64,000 nucleotides of DNA. Origin: Ruegeria atlantica. Its GTDB lineage: Bacteria > Pseudomonadota > Alphaproteobacteria > Rhodobacterales > Rhodobacteraceae. Below, piece by piece: positions 43,607-52,095 of this stretch; the stretch's first letter is position 1, and every line of letters starts with the position of its first letter. A model generated the notes under the pieces. It was not told the DNA's origin. It did no database searches and saw only the letters and a program-made list of their open reading frames with translations. The stretch is taken from positions 1 to 64,000 of the forward strand of contig NZ_WQCF01000002.1 in the NCBI RefSeq assembly GCF_013032455.1, read 5' to 3'. The position numbers and the translations under genes were made by a program.

Positions 43607-44752
43607 TTACAGCCCCGTTCTGTGCGCACGTGCGGTAAAGAAAATGCCCGAAGGGCTGTCGGCATCGATCTCACGCAGTTTTTCAAATGTTTGCGTGTCG
43701 TAGACCATGACCTTGTTGGCGTCGCGCACGCTGAGCCAAACCTCATGCCCGCGAGGCGTGAACTCCATGTGCAACACTGCGGGGCCGGGTTTGAATTCGT
43801 GGATGATCTCTTTGCTGACGCTGTCGATCACCTGAATCGTATCGTTCAACGGATGGGCGAAATTCACCCAGACCTGACGCCCGTCGGGCCGGGCCATAGC
43901 AAAGACCGGTTGCCCGTGCGTCTTGGTGCGTCCGGTCTCAGTCAGGGTGTCAGCGTCGATCCACAGAACTTCGTGATGGCCAACGGCGGGCAGGACGAAT
44001 TCACGCCCGGTCAGCGCCCAACCTTCGAGGTGAGGCATCTTGTAGACGGGCATTTCTTCCTGTCCGCGTCCGTAATCAGGCAATACGCGGATCGGTTCGG
44101 GCGTCTCCGCCCAGAGATCCAGCGCGGTCAAACCGTCTTCGCCAAACAGGCCGGTGATATAGGTGCGGCCATTGGCGGTGATCAGCGCGTCATAGGGATT
44201 TTTACCCATGTCGGTGATCTTGGTGATCGCTGGATCGCCCTTGGCAAAATCGGCAATCCAGGTCTCGCCCGTGTCCCACATGGTAAAGACGAACCGACGA
44301 CCTGGTGCGTCGACAAGGCCGATGGTTTTGCTGTCGGTGGGGATGTCCGCGACCATCTCCAGCGTGTCCGCATCAAAGACACGTACGCCGCCTGGTTCAT
44401 AATTCGACACGGCGACCAGTTTGCCATCGTCCGAGATTGCACCGCCGATGGCGTTGCCTGCCTGCACGACGCGGTTTACGATCTGGCGGGTGACGATATC
44501 GACTTTGGTCAGGCCGCCATCGCGTCCGAACACGAAGGCAAAACGTTCATCGGGGGAGTAAACCAAAGAGGCGTGGGACAGATCGCCTAATCCTTCGATC
44601 CGCGCCAGCGCGGCCCGGTCTGATTGGTCGACCAGCAGTACCGATCCCTTGGCGCGCTCGATCACAAGACCAAGGTCTCCGGTTGCGGTGGGTTCGGCAT
44701 AGGCCGCAGTCATCATCAGAGTAGCTGCAAGGCCAAGGATGAGATGTTTCAT
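43607..44752 (-). CDS. nirF: NirF, d1-heme biosynthesis propeller protein
   Basis: The ATG at 44752 follows AGGAGG and overlaps the nirC stop (ATGA). The 381-residue protein has a signal peptide (MKHLILGLAATLMMTAAYAE) and an eight-bladed propeller related to the d1 domain of NirS without heme c. Landmarks are ISDDGKLVAVSNYEPGGVRV, GRRFVFTMWDTGETWI, KNPYDALITANGRTYITGLF and VLPAVGHHEVLWIDADTL. NirF is a periplasmic enzyme acting on a heme d1 precursor; the exact step remains debated. Confidence 0.93.
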   Translation of the reverse strand: MKHLILGLAATLMMTAAYAEPTATGDLGLVIERAKGSVLLVDQSDRAALARIEGLGDLSHASLVYSPDERFAFVFGRDGGLTKVDIVTRQIVNRVVQAGNAIGGAISDDGKLVAVSNYEPGGVRVFDADTLEMVADIPTDSKTIGLVDAPGRRFVFTMWDTGETWIADFAKGDPAITKITDMGKNPYDALITANGRTYITGLFGEDGLTALDLWAETPEPIRVLPDYGRGQEEMPVYKMPHLEGWALTGREFVLPAVGHHEVLWIDADTLTETGRTKTHGQPVFAMARPDGRQVWVNFAHPLNDTIQVIDSVSKEIIHEFKPGPAVLHMEFTPRGHEVWLSVRDANKVMVYDTQTFEKLREIDADSPSGIFFTARAHRTGL

Positions 44753-45072
44753 TGTGCCTCCTGTTCCAGCAGGTAACGAGCGATCCATTCGGCCTCTTCT
44801 TCGGTGATCAAAGGCCGCCAGGGGGGCATCGCGGTGTCGGGAATACCGTCTAGGATGACACCGGTTAGAACCTCAGGGTCATAGTGTTCCAGAGTTTCGG
44901 ACCGCAGATCGGGGCCAAGACCGCCCTTCAAGGAAAGCCCGTGACACGATCCGCAATCCTGATGAACAAGCCGTTTCAGGGCGTTGGGGTCGATGGCATC
45001 TGCGGCAAAGGCCGAAGTAGCTACCAGTACGGCGGTTGTCAGAACGCTGCGCGCCACCCAACCAGAGCGCAT
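44749..45072 (-). CDS. nirC: NirC, small periplasmic cytochrome c
   Basis: From the ATG at 45072 (AGG upstream) the product has 107 residues with signal MRSGWVARSVLTTAVLVATS, heme motif CGSCH at 40-44 and the axial Met in PDTAMPPWRPLI. A start at 45129 overlapping the nirE stop is also possible and would add a basic lead. NirC gives electrons to NirS or to heme d1 assembly. The stop overlaps nirF. Confidence 0.87.
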   Translation of the reverse strand: MRSGWVARSVLTTAVLVATSAFAADAIDPNALKRLVHQDCGSCHGLSLKGGLGPDLRSETLEHYDPEVLTGVILDGIPDTAMPPWRPLITEEEAEWIARYLLEQEAQ

Positions 45073-45121
45073 CTCACGCCTGCGCGGTTGGGGGGCTTGC
45101 CCTCTGCATCTTGATCCTAGC

Positions 45122-45883
45122 CTAGCCATGAGCCTGTTCCAACAGGTCCGCCAAGGGCTGTTCTGCATAAAGCGATACGACCTTGCCGATGATAAACAGC
45201 GTCGGTGCTTTCAGATTGGCGTCGCGCACATCCGCCGCCAGCTGGTCCAATCGGGACACAAGACGGCGTTCGTCAGGGGTCGTGGCTTTGCCCACGGCCA
45301 GAACGGGGGTTGATCCGGGCAGGTTTTCCGTCATCAGCCCCATGGCGATCTGGCCGATATTGGCTACACCCATATAGACCACCAGCGTCGTTTCGGGATC
45401 GGCCAGGCGTTTCCAGTCCAGATCCAGCACCTTGTCGGCCTGCCGGTGACCGGTGACATATTGTACCGAAGTTGCCAGCCCGCGATGGGTCAGTGGTACC
45501 CCGGTGGAACAGGACGCGCCCTGTGCTGCAGTGATGCCGGGCGCGTATTCGACGGCGATGCCATTGGCCATCAGATGGGCCGCTTCTTCCGAGCCGCGAC
45601 CGAAGATCATCGGATCGCCGCCCTTTAATCGGGCAACCGTGTGTCCGGCGTTGGCCTCTTCCACCAGGATTTCGTTGATACGATCCTGCGGCACCGTGTG
45701 GCATTTAGGGGCTTTGCCAACCGGGATCAGGCGCGCGTTGTCGGCATGCAGGTTGAGGATGTCTGCCGAGACCAGCCGGTCATAGACGACCACGTCGGCC
45801 TCTTGCAGCATGCGCAGGGCGCGCAGGGTCATCAACTCGGGGTCTCCGGGGCCGGCACCAATCAGAAAAACCTTACCGCTCAT
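45122..45883 (-). CDS. nirE: NirE, uroporphyrinogen-III C-methyltransferase
   Basis: SAM-dependent methylation of uroporphyrinogen III to precorrin-2, the entry to heme d1. The 253-residue protein shows KVFLIGAGPGDPELMTLRAL (SAM motif), VVVYDRLVSADILNL, VARLKGGDPMIFGRGSEEA, YAPGITAAQGASCSTGVPLT and QYVTGHRQADKVLDLD. The family is shared with CobA and CysG; placing first in nirECF-DL-GHJN with a Crp/Fnr-type site 120 bases upstream makes NirE the right name. A TTG two codons earlier is less likely. Confidence 0.93.
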   Translation of the reverse strand: MSGKVFLIGAGPGDPELMTLRALRMLQEADVVVYDRLVSADILNLHADNARLIPVGKAPKCHTVPQDRINEILVEEANAGHTVARLKGGDPMIFGRGSEEAAHLMANGIAVEYAPGITAAQGASCSTGVPLTHRGLATSVQYVTGHRQADKVLDLDWKRLADPETTLVVYMGVANIGQIAMGLMTENLPGSTPVLAVGKATTPDERRLVSRLDQLAADVRDANLKAPTLFIIGKVVSLYAEQPLADLLEQAHG

Positions 45884-46002
45884 GTGCAAACTCGCTTGTT
45901 CTGAATGTATTCGAACCCGGATTTATTTCGCGCAGTCGGGACGTCGCTGGGTGGGCCGGGCGTGTCATGAGGGCAGGTTGGCTCAATCGTAAACCAACCT
46001 CC

Positions 46003-46016
46003 TTGACATAAGTTAA
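46003..46016. promoter_or_regulatory. NnrR/FNR-type site upstream of nirE
   Basis: TTGACATAAGTTAA, 120 bases upstream of the nirE ATG. It touches the hairpin that ends the preceding cupredoxin gene, so terminator and promoter of consecutive units adjoin. Confidence 0.65.
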
Positions 46017-46043
46017 GGAGCGCGAGTTTTGCGCCCGCGCTCC
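46017..46043 (-). terminator. Hairpin after the cupredoxin gene
   Basis: GGAGCGCG (46017-46024) pairs with CGCGCTCC (46036-46043), an 8-bp stem with an 11-base loop, 30 bases after the cupredoxin stop. On the minus strand it is followed by TTAACTT, a weak U-tract, so termination may be partial. Confidence 0.6.
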
Positions 46044-46072
46044 TTTGATCTTGCCTGTATTTTTGCCTCGGC

Positions 46073-46474
46073 TCAGGGTTCTACGGTGATCATGCCGATC
46101 ATGTTCTGGGTTTCCCAATGAGGGCCGCACAAATAGTCTTGCGATCCCGGTGTGAGGAATGTCAGGTCGAGCGTCTCCTCTGGGAACAACCGGTCGCTTT
46201 CCGGTTCACTACCATCTTTCAGAAGGACCGAATGGCTTGTGCGTTTGTCCACATTCACCCAACGGACCGTGGTGCCCGCTTTTACGGTCAATTCGAAGGG
46301 GCAGAAATTGTATTTGTACATGAGCACAACTTCGGCGTCCTCAACCGCCGAGGAAGGTTGACCAAACAGTTCGACATAGCGCTCTTCGGCCTCGGCGCAG
46401 ATTTCGGCGGACCCATCCGCCATTGCGGGCGCCGCCAAGAGCAGCAGCGCGGGAAGAAGGTGGCGGAGTTTCAT
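46073..46474 (-). CDS. Secreted cupredoxin (type 1 copper protein) in the nirS unit
   Basis: From ATG 46474 (GGAGAT upstream) it has 133 residues with a signal peptide (MKLRHLLPALLLLAAPAMAD). The mature part has a plastocyanin/azurin-like fold with likely type-1 copper ligands His81 (RTSHSV), Cys116, His119 (LCGPHWETQNM) and Met125. An additional Cys-rich start (AEICAEAEERY) is unusual for azurin. It follows the multiheme cytochrome gene by 53 bases with a hairpin between. A role as electron carrier among the cytochrome, NirS or NosZ is an inference from position; it is not the usual pseudoazurin by sequence. Confidence 0.8.
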   Translation of the reverse strand: MKLRHLLPALLLLAAPAMADGSAEICAEAEERYVELFGQPSSAVEDAEVVLMYKYNFCPFELTVKAGTTVRWVNVDKRTSHSVLLKDGSEPESDRLFPEETLDLTFLTPGSQDYLCGPHWETQNMIGMITVEP

Positions 46475-46501
46475 CGTCCATATCTCCTTTCCATAAGGGA
46501 A

Positions 46502-46522
46502 GGGGCCGGATTGCCCGGCCCC
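46502..46522 (-). other. Intercistronic hairpin between multiheme cytochrome and cupredoxin genes
   Basis: GGGGCCGG (46502-46509) pairs with CCGGCCCC (46515-46522), an 8-bp GC stem with a 5-base loop. No U-tract follows on the transcribed strand, so transcript processing or stability is more likely than termination. Confidence 0.6.
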
Positions 46523-46527
46523 CTTTG

Positions 46528-48315
46528 TCATTGTTTTACCACGTTAATGCTGGCGCTGTCGTCATCCAACGCCAGGCTGGTGTTTAGCGTCACATGGTGG
46601 AACCGCGCTGCGGCAAAGTCATCGTGGATGGCAAAGCCGACCGTGTAGGTTTGACCAGCTTCCAGCGGCACATCACCGGGGGCGCCAGAGTTCAGAGGAC
46701 GGCTGAAGACCACGGTCCATGTACCACCGGACAGCTCGGCCGATGCGGCGATCTCGCCGTCATTGACCACGCGCTGTTCCAGCAGGTAGCCGTTTGTGGC
46801 GCTGCCATCGGCGTAGACACGCATCAGGTCAAGATAGGTGCCGTCGGCCAGATACTGCTCGATCTGTTCAGCGGCGTGCAGTTTGTCCCAACCACCCATC
46901 GGCTTACCGCGGCGACCCTTGGTATCAACCTCGGTGCGGCTTTCGCTGATGTATTTGGTCACCGTGTCCTGCGCGGTCAGACGACCCGCGACATCACCAT
47001 TGGCGGCGATTGCCTCCGCGCCCGGATCAAAGGGCATATAGGAGTTGTCGGCGTGGCACGAAGCCCAGCAACCAACCTGTTCACCCAGTTCGATACCGGT
47101 GCCAGTGATCATCATGGCAACCTTGATCTGGTTGTCGGGGTCCATCTTGCCACCGTCCACGAAGGGCGCAGGGCTATGACCCGCATCCGGCCATTGCAGA
47201 CGAATGTACAGGTTTTCATCGTCATGAGCTGCCTGAACAGTAGCGTCGATCACACCGCGTTTACCGGGGATCGGGGTCGGTTCCAGTTCACCACCGGCGA
47301 CAATCTTGTTGCCAATCGTGTCCAGCTCTTTGGCGTGACAGGTCGTGCATTGATCACCACCCTTGGTCAGAGGACGCGCGCCGCCATGGAACTTGCCGTT
47401 CTGGACCCATTCAAACGAGGCCTGGCCTGGGTAGAACAGTTTCAGATCCGTACTGGCCACGGCGTTCCAGTCGACGTTGCCTGGGACATCGCCGCCACCG
47501 CCGCCTGCGGGCGCCGCGGCTTCGTCTCCGTTTGCCTTGGCACGTTCTTCTGCAACGGCCGCGTCAACAGCGGCTGCGATTTGGGCCTGTACGGCCTCTT
47601 GCTGGGCCTTTTTAGCAGCTTTTTCTGCTTCGGCTTCAGCGGCCTCTTTGGCTTCAATGCGTTCAAGGCTGGCCAGATATTCAGGCGGGATTGGGCGGAT
47701 GAAGGCCGGGTTGGGAGCTTCCAACTGCTCCAGATACTCTTCCTCGGCCCGATCACGCGCGTCCGAGTGTGCAATCCCCTTGTGACAGTCGATACAGGTC
47801 TGACCGATCTCCATCGCGTTCAGGTGCTGCTGACGGGCACGGGGTTTCTGAAACTCGGGCATCATCGATTCGAAGTCGTGGCAGTTGCGGCATTCGCGTG
47901 AGTCGCTGGACTTCATCCGCTCCCATTCGTTCATGGCCAGATGCACGCGCTTGGCTTCGAATTTCTCGCGGGTGTTAATGGTGCCGACCATCTTGCCATA
48001 GAGCTCTTTGGACGCCTTGATTTTGCGGATGATCTTGTGGGTCCAGTCTTTGGGTACGTGACAGTCCGAACAGACCGCGCCCACGCCCGAACGGTTCACG
48101 TCGTGGATCGTGCCGGTGTATTCCTCATAAACGAAATCTCGCATCTCGTGGCACGAAATGCAGAAATCTTTGGTGTTGGTTGCTTCCATGGCGGTGTTGA
48201 ATCCGCCCCAGAAGACGATGCCGCCGACAAAGGCTGCGGCAATGCCGGCCACAGGCATTCCCCATAGGAAATACCGGCGCCAGATCGGTTTTTTCTTTTC
48301 CGGTTCGGAAGTCAT
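46528..48315 (-). CDS. nirT: NirT/NapC-type tetraheme cytochrome fused to an ethylbenzene-dehydrogenase-like heme domain
   Basis: A 595-residue fusion. The N-terminal 180 residues form a NapC/NirT membrane-anchored quinol dehydrogenase: one helix ([20 protein letters not shown]) and four CxxCH sites (CISCH, CSDCH, CRNCH, CIDCH). An Ala/Glu/Lys-rich coiled linker (about 225-285) and a GGGGG hinge lead to a C-terminal domain resembling EbdC/DMSO-reductase-related heme-binding proteins, with CTTCH at 47335-47349 and an odd C-x3-CH motif CWASCH at 47053-47070. It likely passes electrons from quinol to NirS. It lies between nirS and the cupredoxin gene. The start 48315 has GGAG eight bases upstream. 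Heme attachment at C-x3-CH is unproven. Confidence 0.85.
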   Translation of the reverse strand: MTSEPEKKKPIWRRYFLWGMPVAGIAAAFVGGIVFWGGFNTAMEATNTKDFCISCHEMRDFVYEEYTGTIHDVNRSGVGAVCSDCHVPKDWTHKIIRKIKASKELYGKMVGTINTREKFEAKRVHLAMNEWERMKSSDSRECRNCHDFESMMPEFQKPRARQQHLNAMEIGQTCIDCHKGIAHSDARDRAEEEYLEQLEAPNPAFIRPIPPEYLASLERIEAKEAAEAEAEKAAKKAQQEAVQAQIAAAVDAAVAEERAKANGDEAAAPAGGGGGDVPGNVDWNAVASTDLKLFYPGQASFEWVQNGKFHGGARPLTKGGDQCTTCHAKELDTIGNKIVAGGELEPTPIPGKRGVIDATVQAAHDDENLYIRLQWPDAGHSPAPFVDGGKMDPDNQIKVAMMITGTGIELGEQVGCWASCHADNSYMPFDPGAEAIAANGDVAGRLTAQDTVTKYISESRTEVDTKGRRGKPMGGWDKLHAAEQIEQYLADGTYLDLMRVYADGSATNGYLLEQRVVNDGEIAASAELSGGTWTVVFSRPLNSGAPGDVPLEAGQTYTVGFAIHDDFAAARFHHVTLNTSLALDDDSASINVVKQ

Positions 48316-48388
48316 ATCCGGGCTCCGTTTTGGCTGTCTTGTCTGGCCTTGGGTGGCAGGCCGGTGAGTTTGGCTGATGGTCAAACGA

Positions 48389-48419
48389 GGAAAGGGCGGG
48401 CGAGGGGCCCGCCCTTTCC
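48389..48419 (-). other. Long intercistronic hairpin downstream of nirS
   Basis: GGAAAGGGCGGGC (48389-48401) pairs with GCCCGCCCTTTCC (48407-48419), 13 perfect base pairs with a 5-base loop. It lies 19 bases after nirS stops. No U-tract follows on the minus strand, so partial termination or protection of nirS mRNA is more likely than full termination. Confidence 0.75.
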
Positions 48420-48437
48420 GGTTTTACTGCGAACCCG

Positions 48438-50114
48438 TTAGGTAACGTGGTTCGACCGGTTGTAGACGTTGAACTTGCCGGTCGGGGCATACAGCCCTTC
48501 GATGCGACCGATTTCTTCCAGCGTCTTGGCGTCGAAGATCACGATCTGACCGTTGGGCTCTTTCGAGTCCGACAGGTTCCACTTGGAAACCCAGACCTCG
48601 GTGCCATCCGCGTTGAACTCGAAGTGTACGGCAGCGCTGCCTTCATCTTCGGTGATCTGGATGGTTTTCACGATCTCGCCGGTCTCTTTCGAGATGACCT
48701 GCACCGATTGCTGAATTTCAGGCTCGGGGTGCTTGGTCTGGTCAGCCCAGATGTAGTCCGAGTTCGGGTGGGTGCGGACAAACAGGCCGGGCCCGTCTGT
48801 TTCCACTTCGTAGCAAACCTTCCAGGCATCGTCCGGACGGTTCTCGGGGTCGTTGCCCCAGACAGTCACAGTACCAACACCAAGGTGGGTTGTGCCAGCC
48901 ACCGGACCACAGTTCGGGTCAACCCAGTTGGCGCCGGGGCCAGGGTGCGGTAGCGCGGCTGTGTCGATCATCGCCTCAAGCTTGTGAGTTTCAGTGTCGA
49001 CGACAACCATCTTGTTCGACGCGTTCGCGGCGATCTGGAAGTACCGGCCTGTCGGGTCAAAGAAACCGTCATGCAGGAACTTGGCGCTGTCGATCTTGTC
49101 GATCCGCAGGTTATCCAGGTCGGTATAATCAACCTGCCACAGCTGACCCAATTCCTTGATCGCGACGATCCAGGTCGGTTCGTTCGGCGTTGTGTAGATT
49201 GCGGCCACACGGGCCTCTTCCACATAGTCGCCGTCCACGTTCACACCGCGGGTCGATACAACCTTGACCGGTTCCATTGTCTGGGCATCTACGATTGCAA
49301 AGTGCGGCGGCCAGTAACCACCACCGATGACGTATTTGCCGTCGCCGGAAACGGCCACGTCGCGTGCGTCATAGGCAATCTTGACTTCCGAAACCAACAT
49401 GTTCTCGGGCTTCTGCCAGAGGTCGATCTTGGTCATCTTGCCGTCGCGGCCCATGGTGTACCAGAAGCGGCCGGGATGTTCCGGCTCGGTAATGCTGTGG
49501 TGTTCCGATGCTTTCAGAACGTGCACGGCGTAACCTGTCGGAATGTGTGTCAGCACTTCTTTGGTGTCACCGTCGATAACGGCTACTTTACCTACGTCAC
49601 GCTCGATGACGACGAAGAAGTTTTCCCAGTTGCGGCCGTGAAGCGGCTCGGTCGGGTAGTCGGCTTCTTCGACATAGACCTTGCGGGTCTCTTTCATCTG
49701 CTCCAGCGACATCTCAGGCGGCTTGGGGGCCTCCATCTGAATGTACGTCGCCATATCCTTGATTTCCTGCTCGGTCATGATGTCCGAGAAGTTGTTCATA
49801 CCGCCTTCGGTACCCCAGGCGATGATTTTCTCAAGACGTTCCTGCCCGAGTGCAAGGGTTCCGCCTTCGGTCACGGTTCCGTCGGCTGCGGTTTTCTTCC
49901 AATGTGGTTCAAGACTCTTGCCTGTGGCGCCTTTGCGCAGAACGCCGTGACAGCCTGCGCATTGTTCGAAATAAAGCTGTTTGGATGATTCAAACGCTTC
50001 CTCGCTGAGGGTTGGCTCTTCGGCGAAGGCTGGTGCAGCGACGCTGCCCAGCAGCATCGCCAAACCGGCCCCAAAGGCGCGGCCAGTTTTGTTGTAGCTG
50101 ATTCCAAGTGACAT
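48438..50114 (-). CDS. nirS: Cytochrome cd1 nitrite reductase (NO-forming)
   Basis: NirS reduces nitrite to NO in the periplasm. The ATG at 50114 follows GGAGAG; the product has 558 residues, a signal peptide (KTGRAFGAGLAMLLGSVAAP to AFA), heme c motif CAGCH at 52-56 and an eight-bladed d1 propeller (GRNWENFFVVIERDVGKVAV, HITEPEHPGRFWYTMGRDG mid-region). Active-site histidines of the d1 pocket are plausible in ASEHHSITEPEHPG and TAALPHPGPGANWVDP. A perfect Crp/Fnr-type palindrome lies 63 bases upstream. The neighbours supply heme d1 and electron carriers. Confidence 0.96.
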   Translation of the reverse strand: MSLGISYNKTGRAFGAGLAMLLGSVAAPAFAEEPTLSEEAFESSKQLYFEQCAGCHGVLRKGATGKSLEPHWKKTAADGTVTEGGTLALGQERLEKIIAWGTEGGMNNFSDIMTEQEIKDMATYIQMEAPKPPEMSLEQMKETRKVYVEEADYPTEPLHGRNWENFFVVIERDVGKVAVIDGDTKEVLTHIPTGYAVHVLKASEHHSITEPEHPGRFWYTMGRDGKMTKIDLWQKPENMLVSEVKIAYDARDVAVSGDGKYVIGGGYWPPHFAIVDAQTMEPVKVVSTRGVNVDGDYVEEARVAAIYTTPNEPTWIVAIKELGQLWQVDYTDLDNLRIDKIDSAKFLHDGFFDPTGRYFQIAANASNKMVVVDTETHKLEAMIDTAALPHPGPGANWVDPNCGPVAGTTHLGVGTVTVWGNDPENRPDDAWKVCYEVETDGPGLFVRTHPNSDYIWADQTKHPEPEIQQSVQVISKETGEIVKTIQITEDEGSAAVHFEFNADGTEVWVSKWNLSDSKEPNGQIVIFDAKTLEEIGRIEGLYAPTGKFNVYNRSNHVT

Positions 50115-50176
50115 GATCACTCTCCATTTGCGTGGTGAGGCAGGTCCAAGGGTGAGACATCGCGCGTGGGCGCTCC

Positions 50177-50190
50177 TTGACGAAAGTCAA
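50177..50190. promoter_or_regulatory. NnrR/FNR-type site upstream of nirS
   Basis: TTGACGAAAGTCAA, perfect 5-bp arms, 63 bases upstream of the nirS ATG. It is the best match in the window. Confidence 0.8.
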
Positions 50191-50280
50191 CACCGGGGGT
50201 GTAAATTGACGCGCAGAAGGGAAAAAAGTACTAAATAACTCCCGTAAAATAAGCGTTTTAGACATATGTTTAGGGCGCTT

Positions 50281-50294
50281 TTGATTTTGGTTAA
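50281..50294. promoter_or_regulatory. NnrR/FNR-type site upstream of nnrS copy 2
   Basis: TTGATTTTGGTTAA, 55 bases before the nnrS ATG. The left arm matches the FNR half-site; the right arm has one mismatch. It probably serves the plus-strand gene, as nirS has its own site. Confidence 0.6.
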
Positions 50295-50348
50295 GTCACG
50301 CAAGTGGGCGCGCTGCTAGGGCTGAGAAAACGGTCAAGGAGAGCAGTC

Positions 50349-51530
50349 ATGTCCACCGTCGTCACCCGTGTTCTCGGAGAGGGATTTCGTGTTTTCTTCC
50401 TGTCTGCGGGTCTTTATGGGCTGTTCGTGGGGTTGGTCTGGGGGCTGTGGCTGACTGCGCCCTATCTAGCACCGGATTACGGCATGACTCCACCGATGTG
50501 GCATGCCCATGAAATGATCTTTGGCTATGCCACGGCTGCGCTGGGCGGATTCTTCCTGACGGCTGTGCCGAATTGGACAGGTGCGCCCGAAGCGCGCGCT
50601 CGCTTTATAACATTTGCCGCTGGACTGTGGCTGGCCGGGCGGATGGCGATGTGGTTTTCGGGGATGCTGCCGCCTGTCTTCGTTGCCGTGGTTGACCTGG
50701 CCTTTGTGCCTGTTTTGGCAGCCAAAATCCTGACCCAGTTGATCCGGCGCCCGAAACCGCAAAACATGATTTTCCTCCTGCTGCTGACCCTGATTTGGGT
50801 CGCAGACTTGCTGACACATCTGGAATGGATGGGAGTCACGTCGGATACGCTGCAGATTGGATTGCGCGCGGGGCTGCTGTCGCTGTGTTCAATGATTGCC
50901 ATTCTGGGTGGGCGGATCACCCCGGCCTTTACAAGAAATGCTATGAAACGCGCGGGCGAACCCGAGGCCGCCTGGCCGGTTTCAGTTCCAGTTTTGGACA
51001 AAGCAGGCATGATTCTGGCGTTGGTTCTGCCTCTTAGCGTTCTGGTGCTAGGCGCAGGGCTGGTTCCCGGGATTGGGGCATTGGCTTTAGGAGGTGTGCA
51101 GATTCTGCGCATGGCACGCTGGCGTGCGCGCTGGGCTGCGCGGCAACCGATTCTTCTGGCTTTGCATCTGGGGCTCGGAATGTTGGCGACGGGGCTGATA
51201 CTCTGGGGATTGGCGGTGCTGGGCCTTGGCAACGAGGTCGCTGCACTGCACGTCCTGGGAATCGGCTGCGTCGGCGGGATGACCCTAGCGGTCATGAGTC
51301 GCGCAGCGCTGGGCCACAGTGGTCGCGCATTGATCGCGCCGGGACCGATGGTGGTTGCATATGGGCTGATGGCCGTCGCCGCCCTGTCGCGTTGGGTCGG
51401 TGGCGAATTGAACGGGGGTTACTTGGTAGCGATGTTGCTGTCGGACGGATTGTGGATCTGCGCCTTTGCTCTGTACCTGATTGCCATGTGGCCCGCGCTG
51501 ACCGGTCCCCGCGCGGCCCGGGCGGGATGA
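50349..51530 (+). CDS. nnrS: NnrS family heme/copper membrane protein (copy 2)
   Basis: The ATG at 50349 follows AAGGAGA. The 393-residue protein has about twelve membrane helices, with the NnrS signature MWHAHEMIFGYATAALGGFF and LSLCSMIAILGGRITPAFTR. It differs from copy 1 (4846-5988) over most of its length, so the two are old paralogs or separately acquired. It lies between nirS (divergent) and norC, 100 bases before norC, and may be induced by the same regulator. Role in NO tolerance or NO-reductase function is from family knowledge. Confidence 0.9.
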   Translation: MSTVVTRVLGEGFRVFFLSAGLYGLFVGLVWGLWLTAPYLAPDYGMTPPMWHAHEMIFGYATAALGGFFLTAVPNWTGAPEARARFITFAAGLWLAGRMAMWFSGMLPPVFVAVVDLAFVPVLAAKILTQLIRRPKPQNMIFLLLLTLIWVADLLTHLEWMGVTSDTLQIGLRAGLLSLCSMIAILGGRITPAFTRNAMKRAGEPEAAWPVSVPVLDKAGMILALVLPLSVLVLGAGLVPGIGALALGGVQILRMARWRARWAARQPILLALHLGLGMLATGLILWGLAVLGLGNEVAALHVLGIGCVGGMTLAVMSRAALGHSGRALIAPGPMVVAYGLMAVAALSRWVGGELNGGYLVAMLLSDGLWICAFALYLIAMWPALTGPRAARAG

Positions 51531-51552
51531 ATTTTAATTACTTCAGCTGGTC

Positions 51553-51566
51553 TTGACTTTCGTTAA
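51553..51566. promoter_or_regulatory. NnrR/FNR-type site upstream of norC
   Basis: TTGACTTTCGTTAA, 64 bases upstream of the norC ATG, with one mismatch in the right arm. It suggests that norCBQDEF has its own NO-responsive promoter separate from nnrS. Confidence 0.7.
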
Positions 51567-51629
51567 GGAGACACCATGGCCCAGCCGCCATGTTGGTCAG
51601 ACTAGCTAATCTGCGCAAAGGAGAGCGCA

Positions 51630-52079
51630 ATGCGAGAAGTCATGACCAAGAGCATGGCCCGCAACATATTCTATGGCGGGTCACTGTTCTTTATCCTCAT
51701 CTTTCTGGCCCTGTCGGCCCATTCACACTGGTACATCGTGAATTCCGAGAATTCGGCAAAACTCGATGAAAGTGTGGTCCGGGGCAAACATGTTTGGGAA
51801 AAACACGCCTGTATCAACTGTCATACGATTCTGGGTGAAGGGGCCTACTTTGCCCCCGAAGTCGCGAATGTGATGACCCGCTGGGGTGTTCTGGACGACC
51901 CGGAAACAGCCTTTGAGGCCCTTAAGGGCTGGATGGAGGCGCAGCCGACCGGCATTCCCGGTCGTCGGCAGATGCCGCAATTCAACCTCAGCGACGAAGA
52001 ACTCCGCGACCTGACCAACTTCCTGATCTGGACGGATAATATCGACGCTCAGGGCTGGCCGCCTAACGAGGCCGGTTGA
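51630..52079 (+). CDS. norC: NorC, cytochrome c subunit of NO reductase
   Basis: The 149-residue membrane-anchored cytochrome accepts periplasmic electrons for NorB. One N-terminal helix (YGGSLFFILIFLALSAHSHW) and heme motif CINCH at 61-65 in GKHVWEKHACINCHTILGEG are diagnostic; the axial Met is in PGRRQMPQFNLSDEELRDL. The ATG follows AAAGGAGAG. It is the first gene of norCBQDEF. Confidence 0.96.
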   Translation: MREVMTKSMARNIFYGGSLFFILIFLALSAHSHWYIVNSENSAKLDESVVRGKHVWEKHACINCHTILGEGAYFAPEVANVMTRWGVLDDPETAFEALKGWMEAQPTGIPGRRQMPQFNLSDEELRDLTNFLIWTDNIDAQGWPPNEAG

Positions 52080-52095
52080 GAAAGGGAACGGAGAA

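Noticed and set aside
46594..47901. 435-codon frame antisense to the multiheme fusion gene
   Set aside because: The sense frame contains ordered heme motifs; the antisense frame has none and crosses the linker repeat as a Phe/Leu-rich run.
48438..50114. Calling the nirS-like gene NirN
   Set aside because: Length, heme motif and position beside nirT-like and cupredoxin genes fit NirS; the second d1-type gene at 38870 lies in the biosynthesis operon and is NirN.
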